From positions 199,172-263,171 of the forward strand of contig NZ_FMYX01000008.1 of NCBI RefSeq assembly GCF_900102675.1: DNA of 64,000 nt, in the 5' to 3' direction. The DNA comes from Pseudomonas guariconensis. Lineage in GTDB: Bacteria > Pseudomonadota > Gammaproteobacteria > Pseudomonadales > Pseudomonadaceae. The first letter of the stretch is position 1. Each line of letters opens with the position of its first letter. The notes beneath the pieces are model-generated. The model was not told the DNA's origin and did no database searches. It saw nothing but the letters and a program-made list of their open reading frames with translations. Positions 14,777 to 22,865 of the stretch are shown piece after piece. Made by a program: the position numbers and the translations under genes.

Positions 14777-17518
14777 TCAGTCCCGCGCCCAGGATTTGTA
14801 GCTGCCGACCCGGGCAATTCGATTGAGCGGCAGCAGCGTGCGAAGTGCCTGCCGGTAGGCGTCCAGGTCGATGAAAGTGTCCGAATCCACGGGCATGCCA
14901 TGCAGGTGCATGACTTGGCGCAGGGTGCGCAGCGCGGGTAGGCGCTGGTCGACCACCTCGGTGAGCAGCGCCGGCCCCGTGAGGTAACTGAGGCGCTCGG
15001 CATAGCGGTAGAAGCCGGCCGGGTCCTCGGCCAGGCTGGGCTTGCGGTCGTAGAAGTCCGGTTCGGCCAGGTAACGGGCACGCATTTCCTCGGAGATCGC
15101 CAGCAAGGTCGGATTGCCCGCGTGGCTGCCGATCAGGCTGTTGGCGTACAGGCAGTACATGCTCATCTTCTCATTGGCCATTGGCGGCGCGAGCAGCAGG
15201 CTTTCTCCTGTGGCCAGCAACTCCACCTGGTCGATCGACTCCCCAGGCTTGCCGTTGAGGGTGCGCGGTTCACCGGGCGCCAACAGATAATCGTCCACGT
15301 CCATGTACAAGCCACCTTCCTGGTACAGCAACCAAAAGCGCAGGACGTCGCAGGCCGAGGCATAGTGGCGGGCCACGCCGGCGTTGCCGCCAATGGCCGC
15401 CTGGTACTGGGCGTAGTAGTTGCCCTGGCTGAACGTGTGGAAAAACGGCTGCTCTTCGAGGGGGACGACCTCAAGCCCTGGCGCGTGCTCGGCGAGCTGG
15501 CGCAGGTTCTGGGCATAGGCTGCGGGTGTCGCCTTCGACAGGTACAAGCGCAGTGTGTATCGGCTGTCGCGAAGACGGGCGGCGTTGCTCGCGAGGTTGG
15601 TCAACAGCATGGGCTCGATGACCTTGTCGCCTAGCCAGATGCACGAGACCTTCGCTGGTATAGGGCTGGCGCCGGCTCCAGGCCCCGATGGCAGCTCGAC
15701 CGGCAGCGGCAGGTCGACACCAAGGGCGCGCAGGGTGGCGGTGCGCGTGGCGTTGCTGACTTCCCGCCCGGGGGCGACAGGCACCAGGTCCGTGCTGCCG
15801 GTGCGGGCGACATAGCGGACCGGATCGACCTCGTTGAGGCTGTCGAGCTTGACGAAGGCATCGTGCTTCATGTCATAGATCATCTGCGTGCGATGGCCGT
15901 CGATGCGTGCGCTCAACTGGTCTGGGCTGCTGCTGTAACGGGGTGTCCTGGTGACCGCTTCGATGATCGCCGGGTCGCCGTCGGGCAAGGCAGGGATCGG
16001 CGCGGGAATGTGAAAGTACGGCCCCACGTCCGTCTGCGGCAGGTGCGGTGGTTCGATCGGGCTCAGCGCGTAACCCCATCGCTCATTGATCCAGCTGGGG
16101 GTAACGAAGCCTTCACTTTTCACGCGAAACAGCTTCGCACCCCGGCTCAGCGCTTGCGAGGCCAGCGGCAATGCGTTGAACAGGCCATAGGTGAGGGTCT
16201 GCACGCCACTGGCCTGTTGCTCCTGGGTTCGGCCGTGGATGATCTGGTCAAGGCCCAGACCGAACTGGGCGACACCCCCCACGGCCAGCATTGGGGCAAG
16301 GCCTGGCATCACGAAGGTCAGCGGGGCCAGCAGGTTCATGGCGCAGGTCAGGTAGTCGCGCCAACGGGCTTTGCTCACCTCGTTATCGCTGGTGATGATG
16401 AAATCGGCATCGGCGTAGCTGCGTTGGCGCTGCTGTTCGCTGAGCGCGGTGAACAGGTCACCGGTGATGACGGGGCTGTAGTGGTCCGGGCGATAGTTGA
16501 CGTATTCGCGCGGGGCCCAGTAGCCGCTGCGGGTGAAGCCGGCGCGTTGCGTCGAGAGGCGATACATCGAGGGGTAGGCGCCGAGGCCGGCGAGTGCGGT
16601 ATCCAGGCCACTGAAACTGAGCCCATCCGGTGTGTCCTGGAGCGCGAAGAACTGCCTGAGCGCCTGGCGTTTGGCTGCGTCCTTGCACTGATCGGCGAAC
16701 CAATCCTGCATCAGGCCTTCGCTGGCGAACTCGAGCAGGGGCGCGCTGTTGCCTGGCATGTAGAGCAGGGTGAGGCCGCTGCGTGTATCACGAATGCATG
16801 GCAAGTGGCTCGCCACGTAGCCATAGACGTTCAGCAATCGCACCTGGGTCGAGTCTTTGGCGCACGCCAGCCCTGCCGCCTGCCAGGCCAGTTGACGCGC
16901 AGCGTCCGACAGGCTGCCTTCGGCCGCCTGTTTGTTGCAGGCGGCGATGAAGGCGATTTTCGCCGAGGTCCGGTGGCCTTCCAGGTGCGCGGACCAGTAC
17001 CTGTCCAGCATCGCCCGGTAGCTGGCGTGGAAGTCCAGCGCCCAGATAAAACGTTCGAACGCCTCGGCTGGCAGCTGGATATGGGTGTCGCGGGAGTATT
17101 TCTGTGGCGTGGTCTGGCGAAACAGGCCGTTGTAGATGCCGTAGCCTGGGCCATTGGCAAGGGCGGAAGGCGGGTCCAGGTGATCGACGAGGGTGATGCG
17201 CTTGTCATCGGGGAAGGCGCCGGCCCATGGCGCGCCAAGGGCGGCGCCGATCAGGTCGTTCGCCGACTCGCCTTGCCAGTTCGACAGCACGGCCTGGGTG
17301 AGGGTCATTTTCTGGGTGACGACAGCGACCCGACCGATGCCCGGTCGCCATTGATGATGAAGCACCACCACATCGCAGCGATCGGGGTTCACATCCAGCC
17401 CGCGATCGCCAGCCCATTGGCGGATGGCTTGGGCTGCGGCGCGGTCGGGGCGCGGAACGTTGGCCAGGTGATCGCGCACAAATTGCACGCCGGCATCGTT
17501 TACATAAGAAGGGGTCAT
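14777..17518 (-). CDS. Large dermonecrotic-toxin-like protein with C-terminal TcdA/TcdB-type glycosyltransferase domain
   Basis: A 913-residue protein. The N-terminal ~370 residues, including FHASYRAMLDRYW, resemble the DUF6543 (dermonecrotic toxin N-terminal) family. A hydrophobic Gly/Ala-rich stretch follows (about 394-430, LLAPLTFVMPGLAPMLAVGG), as in pore or translocation regions of large toxins. The C-terminal ~300 residues look like a sugar-nucleotide glycosyltransferase of the TcdA/TcdB kind: KVSCIWLGDKVIEPMLLTNL, SACDVLRFWLLYQEGGLYMD, and a DxD motif (DVDD near residue 740). No signal peptide is seen. Start chosen: ATG 17518 (MTPSYVNDAGVQF); longer in-frame starts reach 17749 but give non-protein-like residues. 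It runs against the che operon. Activity, target and export route are inference. Confidence 0.75.
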   Translation of the reverse strand: MTPSYVNDAGVQFVRDHLANVPRPDRAAAQAIRQWAGDRGLDVNPDRCDVVVLHHQWRPGIGRVAVVTQKMTLTQAVLSNWQGESANDLIGAALGAPWAGAFPDDKRITLVDHLDPPSALANGPGYGIYNGLFRQTTPQKYSRDTHIQLPAEAFERFIWALDFHASYRAMLDRYWSAHLEGHRTSAKIAFIAACNKQAAEGSLSDAARQLAWQAAGLACAKDSTQVRLLNVYGYVASHLPCIRDTRSGLTLLYMPGNSAPLLEFASEGLMQDWFADQCKDAAKRQALRQFFALQDTPDGLSFSGLDTALAGLGAYPSMYRLSTQRAGFTRSGYWAPREYVNYRPDHYSPVITGDLFTALSEQQRQRSYADADFIITSDNEVSKARWRDYLTCAMNLLAPLTFVMPGLAPMLAVGGVAQFGLGLDQIIHGRTQEQQASGVQTLTYGLFNALPLASQALSRGAKLFRVKSEGFVTPSWINERWGYALSPIEPPHLPQTDVGPYFHIPAPIPALPDGDPAIIEAVTRTPRYSSSPDQLSARIDGHRTQMIYDMKHDAFVKLDSLNEVDPVRYVARTGSTDLVPVAPGREVSNATRTATLRALGVDLPLPVELPSGPGAGASPIPAKVSCIWLGDKVIEPMLLTNLASNAARLRDSRYTLRLYLSKATPAAYAQNLRQLAEHAPGLEVVPLEEQPFFHTFSQGNYYAQYQAAIGGNAGVARHYASACDVLRFWLLYQEGGLYMDVDDYLLAPGEPRTLNGKPGESIDQVELLATGESLLLAPPMANEKMSMYCLYANSLIGSHAGNPTLLAISEEMRARYLAEPDFYDRKPSLAEDPAGFYRYAERLSYLTGPALLTEVVDQRLPALRTLRQVMHLHGMPVDSDTFIDLDAYRQALRTLLPLNRIARVGSYKSWARD

Positions 17519-17591
17519 CGTAATGCTCGCGTGGTTAGTCGAGGGTGCACGATGGCGTGGATGCGGGGGCCGGAGGGGGTAGTTAAATAGC

Positions 17592-17627
17592 GCCTGTTCG
17601 CCAAGGCGCATCGCTTGGCAAACAGGC
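17592..17627 (-). terminator. Stem-loop between broken gene and toxin-like gene
   Basis: Two 14-base arms, GCCTGTTCGCCAAG and CTTGGCAAACAGGC, pair with a single mismatch around an eight-base loop. On the minus strand the stem is followed by GCTATTTAAC, so it could end the fliK-flhB2 transcript before the toxin-like gene. Confidence 0.5.
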
Positions 17628-17732
17628 CAGGCGCGGGGGAGTTCCTTCAAGGCCCGCGAGATGATTCGACACGTTGAAGGCCATGCACTGCCGGGGCGCG
17701 AGGTTGCGGTAGCGTCGCGCCTCGTCGAACCC

Positions 17733-18058
17733 TCACATCTGCCGTGCATCGTTGCTGTTGCAGTTCGTCATCTCGACGTTTTGCGTGCCGACGGCACTAA
17801 TGCACTGGCCTTCGCCAAGCGCCGATTGCAGCAGCACCGGAATCTCCCGATTCAGGCTCGATTCGAGGGGGGGGGGGCGAGTTCGGCCTCATAGGCGACC
17901 AGCAGGGTGCCGGCGTTGCTGGTTTGGGGGGCTGCGTTGCGGGCCGGGATGACGGCCTCTGCCGATCTGCCAGATGAGTTACCCAGGACTTGGTCGTTTT
18001 CTGAGGACGTGTCGGTGAATGTGACTGCGCCACGCAGTGTGTGGCTCAGGCGCGCTCA
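17733..18058 (-). pseudogene. Broken small gene interrupted by an 11-base poly-C tract
   Basis: On the minus strand a frame running from just inside the flhB2 end reads VTFTDTSSENDQVLGNSS, then NAGTLLVAYEAEL, and meets eleven C bases (17867-17877 as G on the plus strand). After the run, the frame that continues as coding-like reads ESSLNREIPVLLQSALGEGQ, then CISAVGTQNVEMTNCNS and a TGA at 17733-17735. With 11 C the two halves are out of frame and the first half stops five codons after the run; with 12 or 9 C they would join into ~100 residues. Third codon positions are GC-rich in both halves, as in real genes here. There is no ATG, GTG or TTG start in the first half, so it may be a decayed gene, a phase-variable one, or a sequencing slip. 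No known family was recognised. Confidence 0.4.
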
Positions 18059-18384
18059 TTGGGCAGGCGCAAGCGCAAGGGCGTGATGTCGCGCTCGTCG
18101 GCGGGCTCGTCGTCAAAGCCCACCGGTACCTTGCCGCGCAATTGCCAGGCGAAGGCGATGATCTCGGCAATGGTCAGGTACAGCGCTTCGGGGATCTGTT
18201 CGCCCAGCTCCAGGCGCGCCAACAGGCGGACCAACTCGGCGTTCTCATAGATCGGCACCTCGTGTTCGCGAGCGATGGCGAGGATGGCCTCGGCCAGCTC
18301 GTCGTCACCTTTGGCGCTGAGGGTGGGAGCCTGCTGGCCGTCGTAGGTCAGGGCGATGGCCTGGCGCGGTTGCTTGTCGGTCAT
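18046..18384 (-). CDS. FlhB C-terminal-like protein (EscU/YscU/HrcU family tail only)
   Basis: A 112-residue protein with only the cytoplasmic tail of the FlhB family: ALTYDGQQAPTLSAKGDDEL, then AREHEVPIYENAELVRLLA and GEQIPEALYLTIAEIIAFAW. The membrane domain and the NPTH self-cleavage motif are missing. Compare the true FlhB end at 1-314: the AxxxxVPxxENxxLxRxL and IPxxLYLxxAEIxAF elements are shared. The ATG overlaps the fliK-like stop (ATGA), so the pair is translationally coupled. Such FlhB-like tails next to a second FliK occur in many bacteria; they may modulate substrate switching, but their role is not settled. Confidence 0.88.
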   Translation of the reverse strand: MTDKQPRQAIALTYDGQQAPTLSAKGDDELAEAILAIAREHEVPIYENAELVRLLARLELGEQIPEALYLTIAEIIAFAWQLRGKVPVGFDDEPADERDITPLRLRLPNERA

Positions 18385-19946
18385 GCGTTTTCGTCCACCC
18401 AACGTTGTTCCAGGCGCGTGCGTGCCCCCTGGGGCGGAATGCCCGGGTGACACTGCAGTTCGCCCACATCCAGGCCTCGGGCCACCAGGCGTTCGCGCAA
18501 CTCGCCCAATTGGCGTTCGATCAACTGCGCAGTCTGCTGCTGCTCTGCCCACAGCTGCCCTGACAACCGGCCCTGGCTCAGTTGCGCCTGGACCTGCAGC
18601 GGGCCCAAGGGTGGCAGGTCGAATGCCAGCTCGATTCGCCACAGCGACTCCAGCGGATCGCGCTGACTGCGCTGCGAATCGGCCTGTTGCTCCGGGGTCT
18701 GCTCCTGCTGCAGCTTGACCTGCAGTGGAATGAACTCCTGGCCATGGCGGATGGGAATCTCGGTCTGCCAGGTGGTCTGCAGGTTGCCGTTCTCGGTGAC
18801 ACCGGTCTGCTGCAGGCTGGCCAGCTGATGGCTTTGCAAGCGCGAGATGGCGGCGGCGGCCAGACGCAGCAATTGTTGCAGGTCGCCTTCGGCTTCCAGG
18901 CTCTGGAGCAGGCGCGAGGGCAGGGGAAAGGTGCCAGGCTGGGGCCGTGGGCTATTTCTGTCGAGCATGCCCAGGGCGCTGCGGGCGATGGCCGGAAACG
19001 CCTGAGCCAGGGTGGCGGCGGTGGCGGGGCTGCTCAGCGCGCTGCTGGGCAGGTCGGGAAACGTTTGGGCCACCAGCCGGACCAGCTGTGCCTTGAGGTC
19101 CGGCACCAGGCCTGCACCGCCACCGCCGAGTAGCTTGGCCTCGAGGAACGCGCCACTGTTGCTCAATGCCTGGGCGAGGGTCTTGGCGTCGCCGAGCTGG
19201 CGGGCCTCGGGCAGGCTGGCCAGCAGACGTTCGGCGCTGGTCTTGAGCTCGTCATTGGCGCCAGGGTCGCGGGTGATCTGCTGCAGCGCATTGAGCAGAC
19301 CCGATAACGAGGCTTGGCGACTTTGCTGGGTGCCGAGCTGTTGGGCGATCGCCAACTGGTCCTGACGGCCGCTCAGCGGCACGAAGCGCAACGACTGATC
19401 GCCTTGGACCTGCGCGCTGAGCAAGCTGCCCACCGGCAGGGGGCGTGGGCTGTCCACCGTCAAGGTGGCCCCGGCCTGGGCGCTGTTGAGCAGGCTGACC
19501 AGAGAGCGGAAGCTCGCCGCCTCGCCAGGTGCCACGGCCTGCGCCTGGCTAGTCAGCACCTTGCCTTGCAGCAGGGTGCCGACCGGTACTTTGTCGGTGT
19601 CCAGGCGAGTGAGGGTGGCGATGTTGTTGGCATTGGCTTGCTGCAGGAGCACCGTCAGGCGGTTGCTGTCAGTCTGGGCGACGGTCACTTGGCTGCCTTG
19701 AGGCAGGGGTTGGCTGGCGCTGGCCTGCAGTTGGGTCTGGGTGCCGTTGGCCAAGGTCAGGCGCAGCAGCAACTGGAAATCCTGGCCCACCTGGCGCAGA
19801 GAGAGCACATCGGCCCGGGCGGTCTCGCCTGGGGCCAGCAGGCCGGGCTGTGATTGCAGCAGACGCAGCAGCTCGCCGGTCATCGCAGCCTTGCCCGCCT
19901 GGAGTCCGAGCGTGGATTGTGCGCCGAGACTATTGATTTCAGTCAT
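18381..19946 (-). CDS. FliK-like flagellar hook-length control family protein
   Basis: A 521-residue protein rich in Gln, Leu, Ala and Ser, with a long low-complexity body (repeated GSLLSAQV and GTLLQGKVLTSQAQA stretches) and a C-terminal hook-length-control (Flg_hook) domain: LAFDLPPLGPLQVQAQLSQG, then LSGQLWAEQQQTAQLIERQL and LVARGLDVGELQCHPG. The canonical fliK is expected near fliL/fliM, outside this window, so this is probably a second copy. It is coupled to the FlhB-like tail gene. The start taken is ATG 19946; TTG 19958 is possible but abuts the AGG. The TTGTATACAA palindrome at 19949-19958 falls exactly over this start region. Confidence 0.85.
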   Translation of the reverse strand: MTEINSLGAQSTLGLQAGKAAMTGELLRLLQSQPGLLAPGETARADVLSLRQVGQDFQLLLRLTLANGTQTQLQASASQPLPQGSQVTVAQTDSNRLTVLLQQANANNIATLTRLDTDKVPVGTLLQGKVLTSQAQAVAPGEAASFRSLVSLLNSAQAGATLTVDSPRPLPVGSLLSAQVQGDQSLRFVPLSGRQDQLAIAQQLGTQQSRQASLSGLLNALQQITRDPGANDELKTSAERLLASLPEARQLGDAKTLAQALSNSGAFLEAKLLGGGGAGLVPDLKAQLVRLVAQTFPDLPSSALSSPATAATLAQAFPAIARSALGMLDRNSPRPQPGTFPLPSRLLQSLEAEGDLQQLLRLAAAAISRLQSHQLASLQQTGVTENGNLQTTWQTEIPIRHGQEFIPLQVKLQQEQTPEQQADSQRSQRDPLESLWRIELAFDLPPLGPLQVQAQLSQGRLSGQLWAEQQQTAQLIERQLGELRERLVARGLDVGELQCHPGIPPQGARTRLEQRWVDENA

Positions 19947-20019
19947 GATTGTATACAACCTGTCGGACCCGCCCTCTTGGCAGCGAGACGTCCCATGTAA
20001 TAATGCCCGCCGTCCGCCA

Positions 20020-20108
20020 CTGCCACTATAACGGCAGTGACCGGGGCGACTTGAGACACTGGGGTTCAGCGCGGGTTCGCGCGGACTACGGCGCGCGGCG
20101 CTGAACCC
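20020..20108 (+). promoter_or_regulatory. Leader hairpins upstream of ccmA
   Basis: Between fliK-like (-) and ccmA (+), ACTGCC-ACTATAAC-GGCAGT (20020-20039) and a long stem with arms GGGTTCAGCGC (20062-20072) and GCGCTGAACCC (20098-20108) are seen; the loop of the second is itself GC-rich and can fold. They end 20 bases before the ccmA start, so they may affect leader stability or translation. No T tract follows. Confidence 0.45.
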
Positions 20109-20128
20109 AACATTGATAAGGCGAAACC

Positions 20129-20761
20129 GTGACCCTTCATCTCCAAGCCGCGGGCCTGGCCTGCGAGCGTGACTGGCGATTGCTCTTCGAGCATCTGGAC
20201 TTCCAGTTGCGGCCCGGTGACATGCTGCAGATCAGTGGCCCCAACGGCAGCGGCAAGACCAGCCTGCTGCGGTTGCTGGCCGGCCTGATGCAGCCTACCG
20301 CGGGTCGGATTCTGCTCAATGGCCAACCGTTGGCCGAGCAGCGCCATGCGCTGGCCAGCATCTTGCTGTGGATCGGCCATGCCGCCGGGATCAAAGACCT
20401 GCTCACCGCCGAAGAGAATCTCGCCTGGCTGTGCGCACTGCATCAGCCGGCCAGCGCCCGGGCCATCTGGCAGGCGCTGGAGGCCGTGGGGCTTCGAGGA
20501 TTCGAAGATGTGCCTTGCCATACGTTGTCCGCCGGCCAGCAGCGCCGCGTGGCCTTGGCGCGGCTGTATCTGGACAGCCCCCCGTTGTGGATCCTCGACG
20601 AACCCTTCACCGCTCTGGACAAGCAAGGTGTGGCGCAACTGGAAGCCCACCTGGCGGCCCATTGCGAGCAAGGTGGCACGGTGGTGCTGACCACCCATCA
20701 CAACCTCGAGCGCAAGCCATCGGGTTATCGAGAACTGAACCTGGGGCAGTGGGCGGCATGA
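20129..20761 (+). CDS. ccmA: Cytochrome c maturation ABC transporter ATPase CcmA
   Basis: A 210-residue ABC ATPase. Walker A is GPNGSGKTSLLRLLAGLM (about residues 36-53), the signature is LSAGQQRRVALARLYL, and Walker B plus the catalytic Glu is PLWILDEPFTALDKQG, followed by the switch His in LTTHHNL. With CcmB, CcmC and CcmD it releases haem-loaded CcmE from CcmC in the cytochrome c maturation system. It starts with GTG and its TGA overlaps the ccmB ATG (ATGA), so it is first in a coupled nine-gene operon. Confidence 0.97.
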   Translation: MTLHLQAAGLACERDWRLLFEHLDFQLRPGDMLQISGPNGSGKTSLLRLLAGLMQPTAGRILLNGQPLAEQRHALASILLWIGHAAGIKDLLTAEENLAWLCALHQPASARAIWQALEAVGLRGFEDVPCHTLSAGQQRRVALARLYLDSPPLWILDEPFTALDKQGVAQLEAHLAAHCEQGGTVVLTTHHNLERKPSGYRELNLGQWAA

Positions 20762-21426
20762 GTGTATTCATCCTGTTGCTGCGCCGCGAGGCGCGTCTGT
20801 TGTGCCGCCGCCCGGCGGAGCTGGCCAACCCGTTGGTGTTCTTTGCGATAGTCGTCGCCTTGTTCCCTCTGGCGGTCGGTCCTGAGACACAATTGTTGCA
20901 AACCTTGTCGCCAGGCTTGGTCTGGGTCGCGGCATTGCTGGCCGTATTGCTGTCGCTGGACGGGCTGTTTCGCAGCGACTTCGAGGACGGCTCGCTGGAG
21001 CAGTGGGTGCTGTCGCCGCATCCGCTGGCACTGCTGGTGTTGGCCAAGGTGCTGGCACACTGGATCTTTTCCGGGCTGGCGCTGGTATTGTTGGCGCCAT
21101 TGCTTGCCTTGATGTTGGGGCTGCCAGCTGGCTGCCTGCCGGTGCTGCTGGGGTCGCTGCTACTGGGAACCCCGGTGCTGAGCCTGCTGGGCGCGGTGGG
21201 GGCGGCACTGACTGTGGGCCTCAAGCGTGGCGGCCTGCTGTTGGCATTGTTGATCCTGCCGCTGTATATCCCGGTATTGATCCTGGGCAGTGGCGCCTTG
21301 CAGGCAGCATTGCAGAATATGCCGGCGACCGGCCATCTGCTCTGGCTGGCCAGCCTGACGGCCCTGGCGGTGACACTGGCACCTTTTGCGATCGCGGCTG
21401 GCCTGAAGATCAGCGTCGGCGAATAA
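20758..21426 (+). CDS. ccmB: Haem exporter subunit CcmB
   Basis: A 222-residue membrane protein with about six hydrophobic segments, starting MSVFILLLRREARLLCRRPA, typical of CcmB. Conserved pieces include LFRSDFEDGSLEQWVLSPHP in the first cytoplasmic loop and LSLLGAVGAALTVGLKRGG near the C-terminus. It pairs with CcmA. Start ATG 20758 overlaps the ccmA stop. A short hairpin (CCCGGGCTT-CC-AAGCCCGG, about 21432-21450) lies in the 46-base gap before ccmC, the only sizeable gap inside the operon. Confidence 0.96.
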   Translation: MSVFILLLRREARLLCRRPAELANPLVFFAIVVALFPLAVGPETQLLQTLSPGLVWVAALLAVLLSLDGLFRSDFEDGSLEQWVLSPHPLALLVLAKVLAHWIFSGLALVLLAPLLALMLGLPAGCLPVLLGSLLLGTPVLSLLGAVGAALTVGLKRGGLLLALLILPLYIPVLILGSGALQAALQNMPATGHLLWLASLTALAVTLAPFAIAAGLKISVGE

Positions 21427-21431
21427 CGAGT

Positions 21432-21450
21432 CCCGGGCTTCCAAGCCCGG
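21432..21450 (+). promoter_or_regulatory. Hairpin between ccmB and ccmC
   Basis: CCGGGCTT and AAGCCCGG form a perfect eight-base stem around CC. No T run follows, so it is more likely an mRNA-processing or stability element than a terminator; the downstream genes must still be transcribed. Confidence 0.4.
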
Positions 21451-21472
21451 CAAATACCGTGGATGTACCTTG

Positions 21473-22237
21473 ATGAAGATAAGCTGGACGTGGTTCCACA
21501 AGCTGGGCTCCCCCAAATGGTTCTATGCCATCAGTGGCCGCATGCTGCCTTGGCTGAGCGGGTGCGCCATTCTCCTGCTGCTGGTCGGTGTCATCTGGGG
21601 CCTGGCCTTCGCCCCGCAGGATTACCAGCAGGGCAACAGCTTCCGGATCATCTACATCCACGTCCCCGCCGCCATGCTGGCCCAGTCCTGCTATGTGTTG
21701 TTGGCGGTGGCTGGCGTGGTGGGGCTGGTGTGGAAGATGAAACTGGCTGATGTGGCCGTGCAGTGCGCAGCGCCCATCGGTGCCTGGATGACGGCCGTGG
21801 CGCTGGTCACCGGGGCGATCTGGGGCAAGCCGACCTGGGGCAGTTGGTGGGTCTGGGATGCCCGACTGACCTCCATGCTCATCCTGCTGTTTTTGTACTT
21901 CGGCATCATCGCCCTGGGCCAGGCGATCAGCAATCGTGACAGCGCGGCCAAGGCTTGCGCGGTTCTGGCGATCGTCGGTGTGGTGAACATCCCGATCATC
22001 AAGTACTCGGTGGAGTGGTGGAACACCCTGCACCAAGGCGCCACCTTCACCCTGACCGAGAAGCCGGCCATGCCTTCTGAAATGTGGCTGCCGCTGTTGC
22101 TCACGGCATTGGGTTTCTACTGCTTCTTTGGCGCTGTGCTGCTGCTGCGCATGCGCCTTGAAGTGCTCAAGCGCGAGGCGCGCGCCAGTTGGGTCAAGGA
22201 GGAAGTGTTGAACAGCCTGGGTCGGAGGGCCGCGTGA
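21473..22237 (+). CDS. ccmC: Haem transporter/handling protein CcmC
   Basis: A 254-residue membrane protein of the haem handling family with six hydrophobic segments. The tryptophan-rich periplasmic WWD motif is TWGSWWVWDARLTSMLILLF at about residues 117-136; the haem-ligand His residues lie in YIHVPAAMLAQ and in SVEWWNTLHQGATF. CcmC loads haem onto CcmE. The start is ATG 21473; a TTG immediately before is in frame. Its stop overlaps the ccmD ATG. Confidence 0.97.
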   Translation: MKISWTWFHKLGSPKWFYAISGRMLPWLSGCAILLLLVGVIWGLAFAPQDYQQGNSFRIIYIHVPAAMLAQSCYVLLAVAGVVGLVWKMKLADVAVQCAAPIGAWMTAVALVTGAIWGKPTWGSWWVWDARLTSMLILLFLYFGIIALGQAISNRDSAAKACAVLAIVGVVNIPIIKYSVEWWNTLHQGATFTLTEKPAMPSEMWLPLLLTALGFYCFFGAVLLLRMRLEVLKREARASWVKEEVLNSLGRRAA

Positions 22238-22413
22238 TGAGCTTCGCTTCCTTCAATGATTTTTTGGCCATGGGGCACCATGGTCTGTACGTCTGGTCGG
22301 CTTACGGCATCTGCCTCGCGGTGCTGGCGCTCAATGTCGCCGCACCGCTGCTGGCTCGGCGCCGTTACCTGCAAGAAGAGGCGCGTCGTCTGCGCCGGGA
22401 GAACAACCAGTGA
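22237..22413 (+). CDS. ccmD: Haem exporter protein CcmD
   Basis: A 58-residue single-pass membrane protein: MSFASFNDFLAMGHHGLYVW, a hydrophobic helix AYGICLAVLALNVAAPLLA, then a strongly basic cytoplasmic tail (RRRYLQEEARRLRRENNQ). This is the standard CcmD layout. It helps release holo-CcmE from the CcmABC complex. It overlaps ccmC at its start and ccmE (GTG) at its end. Confidence 0.95.
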   Translation: MSFASFNDFLAMGHHGLYVWSAYGICLAVLALNVAAPLLARRRYLQEEARRLRRENNQ

Positions 22414-22865
22414 ATCCTCAGCGCAAGAAACGCCTGTTCCTCATCCTGGGCCTGCTGGTCGGTGTCGCCATCGCCGTGGGCTTTGCGCTGAGCGCCCTGC
22501 AGCAGAACATCAACCTGTTCTACACCCCGACCCAGATCGCCAACGGCGAGGCGCCGCTGGACACGCGCATCCGTGCCGGCGGCATGGTCGAGAAAGGCTC
22601 GGTGCAGCGCTCCCCCGATTCGCTGGACGTGCGCTTCGTGGTCACCGACTTCAACAAGTCGGTGCCGATCACCTACCGTGGCATCCTGCCCGACCTGTTC
22701 CGTGAAGGCCAAGGCATTGTCGCCCTGGGCAAATTGAATGCCGACGGCGTGGTGGTGGCCGACGAGGTCCTGGCCAAGCATGACGAGAAATACATGCCGC
22801 CGGAGGTCACCAAGGCCCTGAAAGAAAGCGGCCAGGCCGCGACCGGCACGGAGCCCAAGCCATGA
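22410..22865 (+). CDS. ccmE: Periplasmic haem chaperone CcmE
   Basis: A 151-residue haem chaperone with a basic N-terminus (MNPQRKKRLFLILGLLVG) and one membrane anchor, then the beta-barrel domain. The haem-binding motif is VLAKHDEKYMPPEV, in which His forms the covalent haem bond and the Tyr is the axial ligand. It starts with GTG overlapping the ccmD stop and overlaps ccmF by ATGA. Confidence 0.97.
   Translation: MNPQRKKRLFLILGLLVGVAIAVGFALSALQQNINLFYTPTQIANGEAPLDTRIRAGGMVEKGSVQRSPDSLDVRFVVTDFNKSVPITYRGILPDLFREGQGIVALGKLNADGVVVADEVLAKHDEKYMPPEVTKALKESGQAATGTEPKP

Noticed and set aside
15863..17590. Plus-strand frame opposite the toxin-like gene (575 codons)
   Set aside because: Gly/Ala/Arg-rich with no motif. 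The minus-strand frame carries recognisable domains and a DxD motif.
17797..18033. Minus-strand 78-codon ORF MAQSHSPTRPQ...
   Set aside because: Pro/Arg-rich in the frame shifted from the coding-like one; it is explained by the broken gene described in features.
19949..19958. TTGTATACAA at the FliK-like start as a member of the purine regulon
   Set aside because: It sits over the start codon of a flagellar-type gene far from the purine block; probably chance, although it deserves inclusion in a motif scan.
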